Part shown: in pieces, positions 11,850 to 23,189 of the stretch | Numbering within the stretch: the first letter of the stretch is position 1 | How the letters are laid out: each line of letters starts with the position of its first letter | Assembly (NCBI RefSeq): GCF_026210795.1 | Contig: NC_089429.1 | Coordinates: 2,170,001-2,234,000, forward strand | Direction of reading: 5' to 3' | Source of the DNA: Rhizophagus irregularis | Taxonomy: Eukaryota; Glomeromycota; Glomeromycetes; Glomerales; Glomeraceae | Length of the DNA: 64,000 nt | Notes under the pieces: model-generated | What the model was told of the DNA's origin: nothing | The model's input: only the letters and a program-made list of their open reading frames with translations | Databases searched by the model: none | Made by a program: the position numbers and the translations under genes

Positions 11850-12430
11850 GTACATTTACATGGTTCATGTGAATATGCTTCTAAAGTCTTTAAAATTTTA
11901 TTAATTAACTTGGGTGATATAAAGAGCATGCTAAACATGCTACAATTGCTACATGTGGAAATCTACAGACTAAAAAAAAGATTAACTGCTTTACTTTGCT
12001 CCTAACTATTCCCCCGGACTTGTTTAGCATCTTAAACTATCAACGATAGCTAGGTGGGTCTTCGCGTGATTTATTGTTTTAACTCTTTCGGCGTTGTTCA
12101 CCTACAGTATACTTTATTCTTTTTATTATCTTCTTCCTTTTTTATGACTTTCTTTAAAAGTCTCATGAGTTAAAAGTCTAAGTACGGCGCAGAGAAGATT
12201 GAACGCTTAAGTTAAATCACGGTGAGACAAAATATGTTTATATCCAGTTTATTAAAAAATGAACGCAAATCTTATTTGTTTTCTGAAACGCAGTATTCTA
12301 AATTATTTACAGTACTCTACATCATAGTTGATAAAATAATTAAGTATTTGACTATTTCACATAATTTATTCACAATGAATTTTAGCATGTTTAAAATTAG
12401 AATCTTTGACGGTGATCTAGTTTTATCACA
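11850..12430. repeat. Dispersed repeat family R1, long copy
   Basis: Parallels 17782-18260 over its whole length. Shared blocks in order: TACATTTAC..GGTTCATGTGA, AACTATCAACGATA, CGTGATTTATTRTTT, TCGGCGTTGTTCACCTACA, TTCCTTTTTTATGACTTTCT, then the region also shared with 538-780. Size about 0.5-0.6 kb, no terminal repeats seen, origin unknown. An 88-codon open stretch in its 3' part (12222-12488) is not conserved in the other copies. Confidence 0.65.
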
Positions 12431-12809
12431 ATATAAAGAATTTGTGGGTGTTATTGACGAAAATGGTCCAAAGGTTTGCCAAATATGAAACTGTTTGATT
12501 AGAAAAGACTTTAGTCAATTTTTATTGGCTAACACTAAGAAGCGGAAACCGTCGTAAGTCCAGAGCGATAAAAGAATTTGCGATTTCATTGGATGACGTC
12601 TCGTTCTCACGTGAGGGGACTGAGCGATACACGTTTTTTCTTATTTTATTATTGCCATTTTTAAAGGTTGATTTGATATCACAATTTTTCTCACGTACAA
12701 AACTTTTTCTTTTTATAAATAAACTCTTTACATACTACATACTCTGAACTAGAAATCTTTGTATATTTACTGCTTAACTTTTAGATCACACCTTAGTACT
12801 TCGTTCACA
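12431..12809. other. Spacer between repeat R1 and nested transposons
   Basis: No gene. Contains a somewhat GC-richer patch (12540-12630) of unknown nature. Confidence 0.35.
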
Positions 12810-12817
12810 CTCACAGT

Positions 12818-13336
12818 TAGTGTCCCGAAAGGGTCGGGTCAAACCCGGGTTATTGACCCGACTGGGTCGCATTATTTGATAACCCGTAACCCGCATGAAC
12901 TCGACCCGACCCGTCGAGTCGGGTTATACCTTTACTTTGACCCGGCGACCCGAATCTTTCTATTATATTTTTAACTAAAATTTCAATTTTTTTATATTAC
13001 AGCTGTTTTCATAAGACCTGGGACAAACTAAATTTTTGAACCCGATCCGCCGATCCGCCGATCCGGTATTTTTAGACGGGCACGTGATCCTGATTTGATA
13101 GTTTGATTTGTAAAATAAATAACTGAACCGGATCGGTGGGCCGGCGGTCGGGTTCAAAAATTTATTTTGTCCCAGGTCTTATGAAAACAGCTGTAAATAC
13201 AAATTGACGGGTCGAACCCGGGTTATCCGAGTCAGACTATAGTCAGGTCATGTCGAATCCGAGTCGTTACTTTTACACTCGGGTCGAGTTCAAATACACC
13301 TCAAAACCCGACCGACTCGACCCCTTCGGAACACTA
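12818..13336. mobile_element. hAT-like miniature transposon (outer member of nested pair)
   Basis: Left end TAGTGTCCCGAAAGGGTCGG; right end, read inward on the minus strand, TAGTGTTCCGAAGGGGTCGA. The flanks are CTCACAGT (12810-12817) and GTCACAGT (13337-13344), an 8-base duplication with one mismatch. Both arms are rich in GACCCG/CGGGTC words. An 8-base duplication and a TAGNG-type end are typical of the hAT superfamily. No transposase. A related left end (TAGTGTTCCAGATGGGTTGG) stands alone at 30718. Confidence 0.75.
12999..13194. mobile_element. Tc1/mariner-like MITE nested in the hAT-like element
   Basis: Perfect inverted ends CAGCTGTTTTCATAAGACC (and several more bases inward), bounded on both sides by TA (12998-12999 and 13194-13195), as expected for Tc1/mariner insertion. 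The arms continue imperfectly into GAACCCGAYCCGCCG words. About 195 bases, no coding capacity. It interrupts the outer element, so it arrived later. Confidence 0.7.
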
Positions 13337-13344
13337 GTCACAGT

Positions 13345-13887
13345 ACTTTAGGTTATTGAATAACGCTAAAATGACACCATAAGGCGTAAGTACTAATAAA
13401 AAAAATGATTTGTATTTTTGTATAGAAACTTTTTTAATTAATCTATACATTTAATTATTGTATTATTTTAGCACTATTTGAATAAAAATTATAAGAGAAC
13501 TTATAATATAACATATAACAACAAGGTAATAGAGTATTTTATACTTAAATTTTCATCAAATATAATTAGATTTTTTTTTTGTTTTAAATTAATTTATTAT
13601 TTACTTTTTTTTATATTTGTACAAGTAATGCAATTAAGTAGTAATGGTTTTCATTATTAGTTAGTATTATGTCTGTACTGAAAATTTTACAATAATAAGA
13701 GCGCTATAGCATTTTAATTGGTCAATTCTCATGTGACTGTATTTTGTGTTTGGTACTACGTCAGGTCAACCATTGTCAATAAGTTATAGTTTGTTAGAAA
13801 AATGTTTCGGAGTTTAAATTGATTCTAAATTCCCGATGAATGGGGATGTGTCAATTGTGTCATGAAGGAATAGTTTACCAAATAAAA
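13345..13887. other. Intergenic region 5' of K1
   Basis: A+T-rich, no gene recognised; a 60-codon open stretch at 13478-13660 is low-complexity and not called. Confidence 0.35.
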
Positions 13888-14114
13888 CTCCGATTGGCAA
13901 AAAATTCAGCTACGAAATGAATTTCTAAATAAGTAAAAAATCTTAGAAATTCATGGCGGATTGTCAACATGCATAATTGTTTTTTTTCTATAAACGTTCG
14001 TTTCTCCGATTGGCAAAGAATTCAGCTACGAAATGAATTTCTAAATAAGTAAAAATTCATTACACAATGGCGGATTGTCAACATGCATAGTTGTTTTTTT
14101 TCTATAAACGTTCG
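13888..14114. repeat. Tandem duplication (2 x ~115 bases) in the K1 promoter region
   Basis: Units at 13888-14003 and 14004-14114 both read CTCCGATTGGCAAAGAATTC-like at the start, contain GAATTTCTAAATAAGTAAAAA and GGCGGATTGTCAACATGCAT, and end TTTTTTTTCTATAAACGTTCG. They differ by a short indel and a few substitutions. The array ends about 90 bases before the K1 start codon, so it duplicates possible promoter elements. Confidence 0.85.
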
Positions 14115-14169
14115 CTAATGAATTGTATTTCAGAAATATAAATACTCTTGTATTATTTTTATATTCAAT

Positions 14170-14201
14170 TTTTATAATCTATTTTCTTGAAATACAACAT
14201 T
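14170..14201 (+). promoter_or_regulatory. Conserved 5' leader of K1
   Basis: The 32 bases immediately before the K1 ATG (TTTTATAATCTATTTTCTTG then AAATACAACATT) are identical to those before K2 (27184-27215), although sequence further upstream is unrelated. This marks the likely 5' UTR and supports ATG 14202 as the start. Confidence 0.6.
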
Positions 14202-17200
14202 ATGAACACAGCTGATAATCTATTTAATATTTATCTATTTAAGATTAATCCTGCACCATCTAGTCCTGTACCTGTTTTATTTATTCCTTTTAAAAATAAT
14301 GAAAAAAAATGTAATTATTGTGGAGTTGAATACTCCAAGACACTTAAATTTGAACAAAAATATTGTAAAAATTGTTTATTTCGTTATATTAAATACATGG
14401 ACAACGATGTATGTTTGAATAAGTATGTAAGTACAAGTAATACTCATCAGTGTATTAAACATAAAGCAACTAGGAATAATTTTTGTGCAACAAACATTCA
14501 AGAATGGTGTGAACATTGTTCTGAGATTTTATACTTTACACACTTAATCCCAAATACTTCATCATTAAATAATTACTCTAAATATTGTTCTGGACGAGGA
14601 TATTATGCAACAAAACTTGAATATAATAAATTTAAATTAGTTGAGTATGGTCAAGAACATCATCATCAAGTTTATTCTGAATGGGTAGAATCAATTTTAA
14701 CTAAAAAGTCCATTCAAATTTTATATTTATCATGGTGGGATAACTTTGATAAGTGTGTAGTCTGTTTACAAGAACTAAAATATATTCACCAAGAGTCAGT
14801 ACCTTATTACCAAAAATGGTGCCAAAAATGGTGTTCAAATTGCTTTATAATTTATACTGGATGTAGATATTGTTTAATCACAAATATTATTTTTGGAATT
14901 ACAAGTCAATCTCAATGTAAAAATTGTAAAAGAATATCATTTATTAATATTGATATTACAAATATTAACAGTGAAAATCGTATCGTAGATGATTTTATTC
15001 TTACTTTTACAAATAATAATACAGATTCAGATTCATTAAAGTTTATTAGAAAATTATATAGTAATGTGATAAAATGTTTAATAGAATGGATTCCATATTC
15101 TCAATTTAAAGATTTAAGAAAAATAGGAGAAGGAGGATTTAGTATTATTTATAAAGCAACTTGGTCGGATGGTATAAGGAACACTGACGTTGCTTTAAAA
15201 AAATTATTTAGTTCACAGAAAATTGGGAAAAATTTTCTCAATGAGGTAATGTTAATGTTAATATATTTTTTTAATGTGCTTTATTCGATTATTTATTAAG
15301 GATTATATTTATACTTTAGATAAAATCACTTTCTCAATGTACCGAAATAATTGGTTTTCATGGTATTACACAAGATCCTGTAACAAAAGAATATATATTG
15401 ATAATGGAATATGCAAATGGCGGAAATTTACATAATTATTTGCAAAATAATTTTATAAATATTACGTGGGAAGAAAAATTACGTATTTTAAAGAAAATAT
15501 TATCCGGGTATTTATATTTTTTAATTTATTAACTTATTATCTGTATTTATATTTATTAACTACTAAATGTTTACATTTTAGACTTAAATCTATTCATAAA
15601 AATAATTTTATACATCGGGATTTTCATAGTGGAAATATATTATTATCAGACCAATCTTGGCTAATTGGAGACTTTGGATTATCACAACCTGCAAATAGTA
15701 CCTCACCAAATAATGAAATATATGGAGTAATACCTTATATTGCACCAGAAATATTTAAAGGTGCTGCATTTTCTCAAAAATCTGATGTATATAGTTTTGG
15801 TATGATAATGTGGGAACTTACAACAGGTTGTAAACCTTTTGCTAATGTCGAGCATAATGTTAATCTAATTTATGAAATTATTGATGGAAAACGACCCGAA
15901 ATTACAAATGATACCCCTGAATTGTTTGCTAATTTAATGATAAAATGTTGGGATTCTGATCCTTCAAAAAGACCAACTGCTGATGAAATAGAATGGAAGT
16001 TTTTAAATGAAACTGAATTTAAAGAAGCATTTAAACAAGCTAAAGAAAAAAGATTAGAATTAAGACAAGAAGCATGTAAACAAGCTAAAAAAAAAATATT
16101 AGAATGTGAACAAGCATTTAAACAAGCATTTAAACAAGCACTTGAACAAGCTGAAAAAAAAGGATTAGAATTAATGCAAGAAGCATTTGAACAATCTGAA
16201 AAAAATGGATTAGAATTAATTCAAGCACTTGAACAAGTTAAAAAAATAAGATTAGAATTTGAACAAGCTGAAGAACTAATACAAGAAGCACTTACACCTG
16301 AACAAACTAAAAAAAAAATATTAGAATTAATACAAGCAATTGAACAAGTTAAAAAAGAAAGTTTAGAATTAATACAAGAAGCACATAAACAAGCTGAAAA
16401 AAAAATTAGAATTAATACAATTAATACAAGAAGTACGTGAACAAGCTGGAAAAAAAAGATTAGAATTAATAAAAGCAGCACATGAACAAGCTGAAAAAAG
16501 CATATTAGAAATAATACAAGCACATAAACAAGCTGAAAAAAAAGGTTTAGAATTAATACAAGAAGTACATGAACAAGCTGAAAAAAAAGAATTAGAATTA
16601 AAACAAGAAGCACTTGAGCAAGCTGAAAAAAAAAGATTGGAATTAATACAATTAAAGAAACTTGGACCCGAATTTAGTGAAAAACCTCATCCAAAAGCAA
16701 TTTATACAAGTAGAGCATTAAGTTCATTGATTTCTAAATCTTCTATAGATTTTTCTTCAATTAATTCAGTTAATATTAAACAAGGTATGTTATATTAATG
16801 ATTACTAACTCGCAGTTAGATAATGATCTATTTATTTCATTTTTATATTAACTTAAATACTTTTTAGAGTATATTACAAAAGAATATGAACTTGATATAA
16901 ATAAAGTTCAAAGGTAACTGTTACAATGAGTAAAATATTAATAATATATTAGAAAATTAAAATTTTTCATTATGCATTCTTAGTTCATCCACTCAAAATA
17001 TAAATTCTTCCGTTCAAGTCTCTAATTTTCAGCATCAAAATGTTAGTGGACCTAGTGGACTATTGAATAATTTGATATCAACTGTAATTACAAATTCTTC
17101 AAGAAAGCGAAATATTGAAGAATTAGAGATTGAAACACAAAAAAGTAAAAAAAATAGTAAGTAAACTTTATGACAAATTATATTTGTAGTATTGTAGTAA

Positions 17201-17261
17201 GGTGTAATCACGTTAATTTATATTAATGTTTTTTTTAATTGAAATAGGAGAAAGATATTAA
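14202..17261 (+). CDS. K1: cysteine-rich N-terminal protein kinase with coiled-coil tail
   Basis: Start MNTADN. Introns inferred from paralogues K2/K3: 15246-15319, 15508-15581, 16785-16867, 16914-16983 and probably 17157-17247; without the last the stop is at 17164. Exon 1 (348 codons) holds CxxC pairs (CNYCG...CKNC, CEHC, CVVC...CSNC, CRYC, CKNCK), likely zinc-binding. Kinase from about residue 300: GEGGFSIIYKATW, VALKKL (Lys ~333), HRDFHSGNIL, GDFGLSQ, YIAPEIFKG, WELTTGCKPF. A 13-unit coiled coil follows, then KAIYTSRALS. The A-run at 16396-16404 carries one base too many for the frame (or two too few), so the deposited frame stops at 16440; every downstream exon fits if one base is removed. 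Could be a sequencing error or a real truncation. Confidence 0.78.
16012..16655 (+). repeat. In-frame tandem repeats encoding a coiled coil in K1
   Basis: About 13 imperfect units of roughly 42-48 bases, protein consensus E-Q-A-E-K-K-x-L-E-L-I-Q-E-A-x (two heptads). K2 has one such unit (NQAENKRLELIQ) and K3 one (DQAEANRKKLIE), both immediately before the conserved KKxGPEF block. So K1 amplified a single ancestral unit. Confidence 0.85.
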
Positions 17262-17781
17262 AAGCTTATAATTTAGATAAATAACTTTGTTTATGAAGTA
17301 TAATCGAATATGATAAGTTTGAGTGTATTTATATTTTATGTATTATTTTTAAATTTTAAATAAAGTATAAAATTAAACATTTACATGTTAACACATAAAT
17401 GACGATTATCATATTATTACATCACGCAAAAAACATACGTTCCAAACCATACATGATTCTATAATTCAAAAAACGTTTATTTCGTGTGTAGGGATACAGA
17501 CGGATACTGTAAATTTGTCAATTTAATTTTCGTACAAAAAGACGTCATACAATTAAAATAGGCCTAAATAGACTACATCAAATATTGATCTGTATAATAA
17601 TACTACTTTATTTTATACTATGTATTAAGTATTAGGCTATTAGCAATATTATTACGGTTATAGAAAATTATTATTATATTTAAATAAACTCACACAAGCT
17701 GAGCGATATATAATATAGTGAAGTTGGCTTTGTTTGTAACATTAACGCAAATATTTAGCACAAATGTGAACATAAAAAGTT
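17262..17781. other. Intergenic 3' of K1
   Basis: A+T-rich with several AATAAA-like sites after the stop of K1. No gene seen. Confidence 0.35.
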
Positions 17782-18260
17782 GTACATTTACGAGGTTCAT
17801 GTGATCATGTGAATATTAATAAATATTTTATGTGGAAAATTTACAGGCTTACCAAAAAAAATTACTTTTATCCAATCTATTCTTCCGAAATCCTAACTTG
17901 TTCAGTATTGTAAAACTATCAACGATAAACTTCTGAGAGTTGACACGTGATTTATTATTTCACATTCTCGGCGTTGTTCACCTACACCCCTACAGTATGC
18001 TTTATTCCCATTATTGTCTCCTTCCTTTTTTATGACTTTCTTTAAAAGTTTCATGAGTTAAAGTCCAAGTACAGTCATACTGAGTGCAGGGAAGGTTGTG
18101 CGCTCGAGTTAAATCGTTGTGCGACAAAATATGTTAAAATTCAGATTATTAAAAATTGAACGCAAAAATTTATTTATTCTCTGAAACGCGCAGATTATTT
18201 TCAGTATGTACTTTATCTGAACATGATAATATAATTAAGATATTTGACTATTTCAAAAAA
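17782..18260. repeat. Dispersed repeat family R1, third copy
   Basis: Matches 11850-12430 end to end in block order (TACATTTACGAGGTTCATGT, CTATCAACGATAAACT, CGGCGTTGTTCACCTACA, TTTTTATGACTTTCTTTAAA, CAAAATATGTT, CTCTGAAACGCGCAG). Each of the two long copies lies 1-4 kb from a kinase or F-box gene. Nature unknown. Confidence 0.65.
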
Positions 18261-19438
18261 TTGTTCGGCACCTGAAATGGAAAAAACTTTTTCCTGTTAA
18301 AAATTCTAACTTTAGCATGTTTAAAAATTCATAACTCAAAAAAAATAATATGAAATAAATAAAATAAATTTTCAAATATTTCGCTTTAAAATATTAAGAA
18401 GTAGGTGATTTTTTTGATATGTAAATATTTTTTATTTCTTTTTTGTATAAACAAGGCATTACATTTATTACGCATCATTTTTTTATTACGTTTGAAAGAG
18501 ATATTGTGCAAAATGACTTATAGTAACTTAATCATTATGATATGAAACCTATTAACTTGTGCTTTATTAACATTAAAATTTAAATTAATACTTTTAAGAA
18601 ATGGAATACCTCCCATTTTGAAATTATAATTCTTTTTTCCATAGAGAATATTTCTTACATGATTTTTGATTTTTATAATTCGAAGTGAGAACGATGATTT
18701 TATAAAAAGCATACCGATACGATACCGATACGTAAAATTTAGAACGTTCTAACCGAATTTGATATGAAAAATCAAGAAAATCCAGATTTATAATAAAATT
18801 ATTTAAAGTCTTAAAGACTATTTTTTTAAAAAAATTCTCATAAGACGAACTTGATATTCGCTAGTTCAAACCAGAACGAAGCTCAAATTTTTGACAAGAA
18901 AAATCAAAAATAAGGCGTCGATCATAAAGAGCTTTAGTCAATTTATCTGGAAGGAACAACTTAAATAGTGACGTAATAGTAAAAAGGGTAAAAGATAAGA
19001 AACAGAAGTACTAGTTTATAAATAGTGATAGGCAAATCGGCCGAAAATAAGTGAGCGGAACTATACAATAATTATGACTTTGGTATTTATAGTTTCGTCC
19101 ATTGTTACCCTAATTGTGCATCAAAGTATTTTTCAAATCTACAAACGTATATGGTTTTATTGCACTAATAGGGTAATTATATTACCATACAAACTTGTTT
19201 TAGCTATTTTTTGTCTCCTTTTTCGTTCGGTCATACTAAATGCCGATCATTTCCGTCAGCGATTAGCTTATCTTTGCCCAAACACTATTTGATTGGTGTA
19301 TGATTCAAAATGATCGACACACCCTAAATCCGAAAATGATATAATTTATACTAATTTAATAATTTTGACGTAATTAAAAAGAAATCCCTTCTTTTATTCC
19401 TTTCTCCTACTTTTTTCTATTTACTTTTTGTATACAAT
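18261..19438. other. Intergenic 5' of F3
   Basis: No supported gene. The word CCGATACG is repeated at 18714-18733. A 72-codon open stretch at 19074-19292 reads as hydrophobic protein (FIVSSIVTLIVHQSIFQIYK) but has no relatives here and is not called. Confidence 0.35.
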
Positions 19439-21133
19439 ATGTCATGCTCAAAATTATTACCAGGAAATTTACCAGAATTAACCAACGAAATTATACAATA
19501 TCTTCGAAATGATTATGGTACATTACATTCATGTATATTGGTTAATAGATTATGGTGTCGTCTAGCAATTCCAATATTATGGGAAGATCCATTTTCAATG
19601 AAACATCCTAAAAATTATTATTTCATTGAAATTTATTTACATAATATAAATGATGATGATAAAACAAAATTAAATGAATATGGAATTGATAGTGACTTTT
19701 TTCCTTTAAATACATTATTCAATTATCCTAATTTTATTAAATCTTTAAATACAAGAAAAATTTTGGTTTCAGCTGAAAAATGGGTTGGAACTATTAGAAA
19801 TTTATTAAATAGGAAACAACCTAATAATAATAATTTTAAACAACAAGAAACAAATTATGTATTTCCTTTACATCCATTTGACTTAAATTTATCAAGAAAG
19901 ATTTATAAATTATTATTTAAAATCTTTATTAATAATGAAGCAAATTTAAATGCTCTTGAATATGTATTAAATGAATTTTATGATTATGATACAGTTGAAT
20001 TAATTTTACAAAATCCAAATTTTATTAGTAAAATTAATAATTTAAAATTAATGAAGATTAATTCTTATTTAAATTTTTTATCATTTGTATCAAATACTTG
20101 TAATTCAATAACGACACTTCATTTCGATTTTATAAGAAGAAATATTATGGATAAAACTTTAATTAATAATAATTTATCAGAGATAATCAAATCACAACAA
20201 AATCTTCAAAAAATTTTATTCGAACAAATTGAATTTTCTTTAAATTATACATTATTATCATTAAAACATTCTAATTGTTCAAATACTTTAAGATCACTCC
20301 TATTTTTTGAAGTTGATTTTAAAAATACTAATTCAATTATTTTATATGAAGTATTTGAATTATTAAATGTATTAGAATCTATTCATATACTTTATTGTTA
20401 TTTTGATTCTAATTTTATTCAACAAATTGTTAATATTACCAAACCATTTAAATTAAAATCCTTATTTTTAAGTACTACTTTACAATTTGATTCATTACAA
20501 TTATTATTAAGAAAATCTGGTGATTATATAGAAAATTTTGGTTTTAAATCATTAATAAGTAATGAAATGAAAAAAAATTTATTTGATTTAACTATTAAAT
20601 ATTGTTCAAATATTAAATTTTTTGATTTACTTGGTTTTAATAATCAAAATATTTTTTTTGCTTTTAATTTAATTGAAAGAATTGAAAAAAATCTTAATTA
20701 TCTTTCTATTAATTTTTGTAAATTTTTTAACTTTCAATTAAGTGATGATATTGAACTTAGTTCAATTATTTTATTAAATTTAGGTCAATTATTACCTACT
20801 AAATTAGAATATTTGAATTTAGCTCTTATGATTAATTCTGATAATTTAAAAATTTTTTTAAAAAATTCTCAAAATACTTTTATTAACAAATTATTAATTA
20901 GAAATAAAATGTCTAAAACTAGTGAAAATATTTTACCTATTATAAAAGAATATATTATGAAAGAAAGTAGGGTTAAATTTTTAGCTTTTGAAGAAGTTTT
21001 TTTTATTGGAAAAAGGAAAGATTTGGTTTTTTCAAAAGATGATGTAAAAGAATTTGATTTTTATGATATTCAAGTCATAAATTACAATGATTTACAAATT
21101 AATGTTGGTAATTTTATAAAAGAAATTGATTGA
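19439..21133 (+). CDS. F3: F-box/leucine-rich-repeat-like protein
   Basis: Intact single-exon 564-residue protein, MACSKL-type start read here as MSCSKLLPGNLPELTNEII. F-box about residues 9-52 (LPELTNEIIQYLRNDYGTLHSC, NRLWCRLAIPILWEDPFS). A hydrophilic insert near residues 115-145 (NRKQPNNNNFKQQETN) is longer than in the other members. The C-terminal two-thirds shows degenerate leucine-rich segments, including FNVLESIH-like and KPFKLKSLFL blocks shared with all paralogues, and ends with EYIMKESRVKFLAFEE and the YDIQVINYNDL block. A poly(A) signal AATAAA lies at 21213. Expected SCF adaptor by family; substrate unknown. Confidence 0.88.
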   Translation: MSCSKLLPGNLPELTNEIIQYLRNDYGTLHSCILVNRLWCRLAIPILWEDPFSMKHPKNYYFIEIYLHNINDDDKTKLNEYGIDSDFFPLNTLFNYPNFIKSLNTRKILVSAEKWVGTIRNLLNRKQPNNNNFKQQETNYVFPLHPFDLNLSRKIYKLLFKIFINNEANLNALEYVLNEFYDYDTVELILQNPNFISKINNLKLMKINSYLNFLSFVSNTCNSITTLHFDFIRRNIMDKTLINNNLSEIIKSQQNLQKILFEQIEFSLNYTLLSLKHSNCSNTLRSLLFFEVDFKNTNSIILYEVFELLNVLESIHILYCYFDSNFIQQIVNITKPFKLKSLFLSTTLQFDSLQLLLRKSGDYIENFGFKSLISNEMKKNLFDLTIKYCSNIKFFDLLGFNNQNIFFAFNLIERIEKNLNYLSINFCKFFNFQLSDDIELSSIILLNLGQLLPTKLEYLNLALMINSDNLKIFLKNSQNTFINKLLIRNKMSKTSENILPIIKEYIMKESRVKFLAFEEVFFIGKRKDLVFSKDDVKEFDFYDIQVINYNDLQINVGNFIKEID

Positions 21134-21471
21134 ATTTAACTTTTTAACTTTTGATTATTACCTTGTTATTTTTTTTTTTCATTCATTCATTTATGTATCT
21201 ATTATATATATTAATAAAGGATTATATTTTTTACACATAAGATGATAATGTGCCTCAGGAATACATTATTATAAATTTGTTTGATTTTAAAAAGCAAAAG
21301 ACTAAAGATGTATTAAAGTAAGTAAAATGCACCAAAAGTGCAAAGGACCCATAATAGCACAATAAAATATTATTATACACCGATATGAGTTTTATTGAAC
21401 AAAACCTCGATTTAAAATAAGATGAAAAGGTCATGAATTAAGTAAATGCATTCTGTGGGGTAATATTCGTA
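21134..21471. other. 3' region of F3
   Basis: Poly-T stretch and AATAAA (21213) mark the F3 3' UTR. The rest has no gene. Confidence 0.4.
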
Positions 21472-21738
21472 ACCCTATAAAAAAAGAATGTCCGGAAATT
21501 GTAGCTGAAAACGTCCGGAAAATGTTTATTTGTCTGGAATATGTCCGGAATATTGCAATATTCCGGACGTTGGAAAATTTCCATTTTCCGGAAAATGTCC
21601 AGAAAATGTCTAGGAGGGTTCAGACCCAGCGTCCAGAAAGTGTCCGGAATATTGCAATTTTCTGGACGTTTTCCGGACACACGGACATTTTCCGGATGTT
21701 TTTAGCTACAATTTCCGGACATTTTTTTTTTACAGGGT
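21472..21738. mobile_element. TIR miniature transposon, TCCGGA-rich family
   Basis: Ends are inverted copies: left ACCCTATAAAAAAAGAATGT continuing CCGGAAATTGTAGCT; right, read on the minus strand, ACCCTGTAAAAAAAAAATGT continuing CCGGAAATTGTAGCT. Inside, GTCCGGAAAATG words repeat in both orientations around TCTAGGAGGG. 267 bases, no coding capacity. No clear target duplication. A diverged second member lies at 46197-46375. Confidence 0.75.
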
Positions 21739-23189
21739 AATAATTTATTAATGGGTGTGATTATTTTTCGGATATTTTTTTTTGGTATCCTAATTATTTA
21801 GGTAAGTTTGTAGTAAAACCCATACCCATAGGTTCGTTTATATGTATGAACTAAGTATTTCTATTAGAATAGGCTGTATATTGTAATTTTTTTACATATT
21901 TACACTTATAGTTTTCTTAAACTCTATTTGGAAATAGTTTCCTTGTTTTAATTTTTGATACAGCAATCATAAAACAATTTTTGATTGACTTAAATAAACA
22001 TTTCCATCATTTTTATTATATTGAAACTAACTATTAAATTAAGGATTACTAATTATTGTTAATTAATAATTCTTTTTTTAGAATTATCTCTAAGGGTTAA
22101 ATGATAACAATGATAAAATTGATTCCATCACATTAAACAGATGGCGTAGCGACTAGCGAATTGTCAAAATAATTAATAATTAGGGAGGCGTTGAAGGATC
22201 ACATGAGAATACTCCATATTCAGTCTAGATGAACCTTAAGGTCAAAATTTATCATTAATCAGCTGTAACTCTATATTAAAGATAACACTAAATAAAAAAA
22301 CAACCAATTGTTAGCAAGGTTCTTGACCAACCATTTCATTCTAAAGCTAAGTAAAGACAAAATCTCATAGTGGCGATAATTTATTGGTCTGTTGTTACAA
22401 GCACAAAATCTTTCCTATTTGTTTATACACAGTACACAGTGTATTAGTAACCAAAAATGAATAAAGCAAATACTAACTCGCTGATATATGAAATATGTGT
22501 ATTTATCATTTTACTTCATATATATGGAAAAAATGTATAATGGGGTGTTTTTGGCATTTATTGCATATTTATCTCGCTATAAATGTATCATACATATATA
22601 TAATCAAAGTTGGCCAAAAATATTTTTTTTCTGGTTAAATTTGCCGATCAACAATAATTCATAATTCTGGCCGAAATTTTGTTAATTCTGGCCAATTTCG
22701 TAATGCCGGCCTAAATTTCGTTAAAAATGAAAAAGTTTGATCATAACTTGTATTATATTAAAAAAAAAAATTTTTTTTTTAGATTTATTTAATGGATTCA
22801 GAGAAAAACTTGGAATATGAGAATCATGTTATCTGTCCAATCTACCATACCGATCGACCCATTACTATGAAAATTTGTGAAAAATCAATTATTTTTTAAT
22901 CATAATTGAAATTAATGATATATTGAAATAATTAGCGTAATGTAACTTTAATACACTATATTAATTTTAACTAATTGAAAATTTTTGTTGGGGTATAAAA
23001 CATTTTAATTTTATATGAAAAAAATTGAATCTGGTAAAATTTTACGTTAAAAAGGGTAAATCTATTTATTTATGAAAATTGATAAAGAAATTTCTATCAT
23101 ACATAAAAAAAAAAGATAATCAATTTACATTAAAAAAAATAAATCTATCCTATGCAAAAAATAAATTGACTTATATGAGTAATCAACTT
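21739..23189. other. Intergenic, repeat-derived words only
   Basis: No gene. 22605-22725 contains GGCCAAAA / CCGGCCTAAATTTCG words resembling 8714-8881, probably a decayed element. Confidence 0.35.

Noticed and set aside
12222-12488. 88-codon open frame in repeat R1
   Set aside because: The other two R1 copies break this frame, so it is not conserved coding sequence.
16221-16613. 130-codon minus-strand open frame rich in Leu/Val/Phe
   Set aside because: It is the antisense of the K1 coiled-coil repeats; the Leu-Val-hydrophobic pattern is only the complement of the QAEKK codons.
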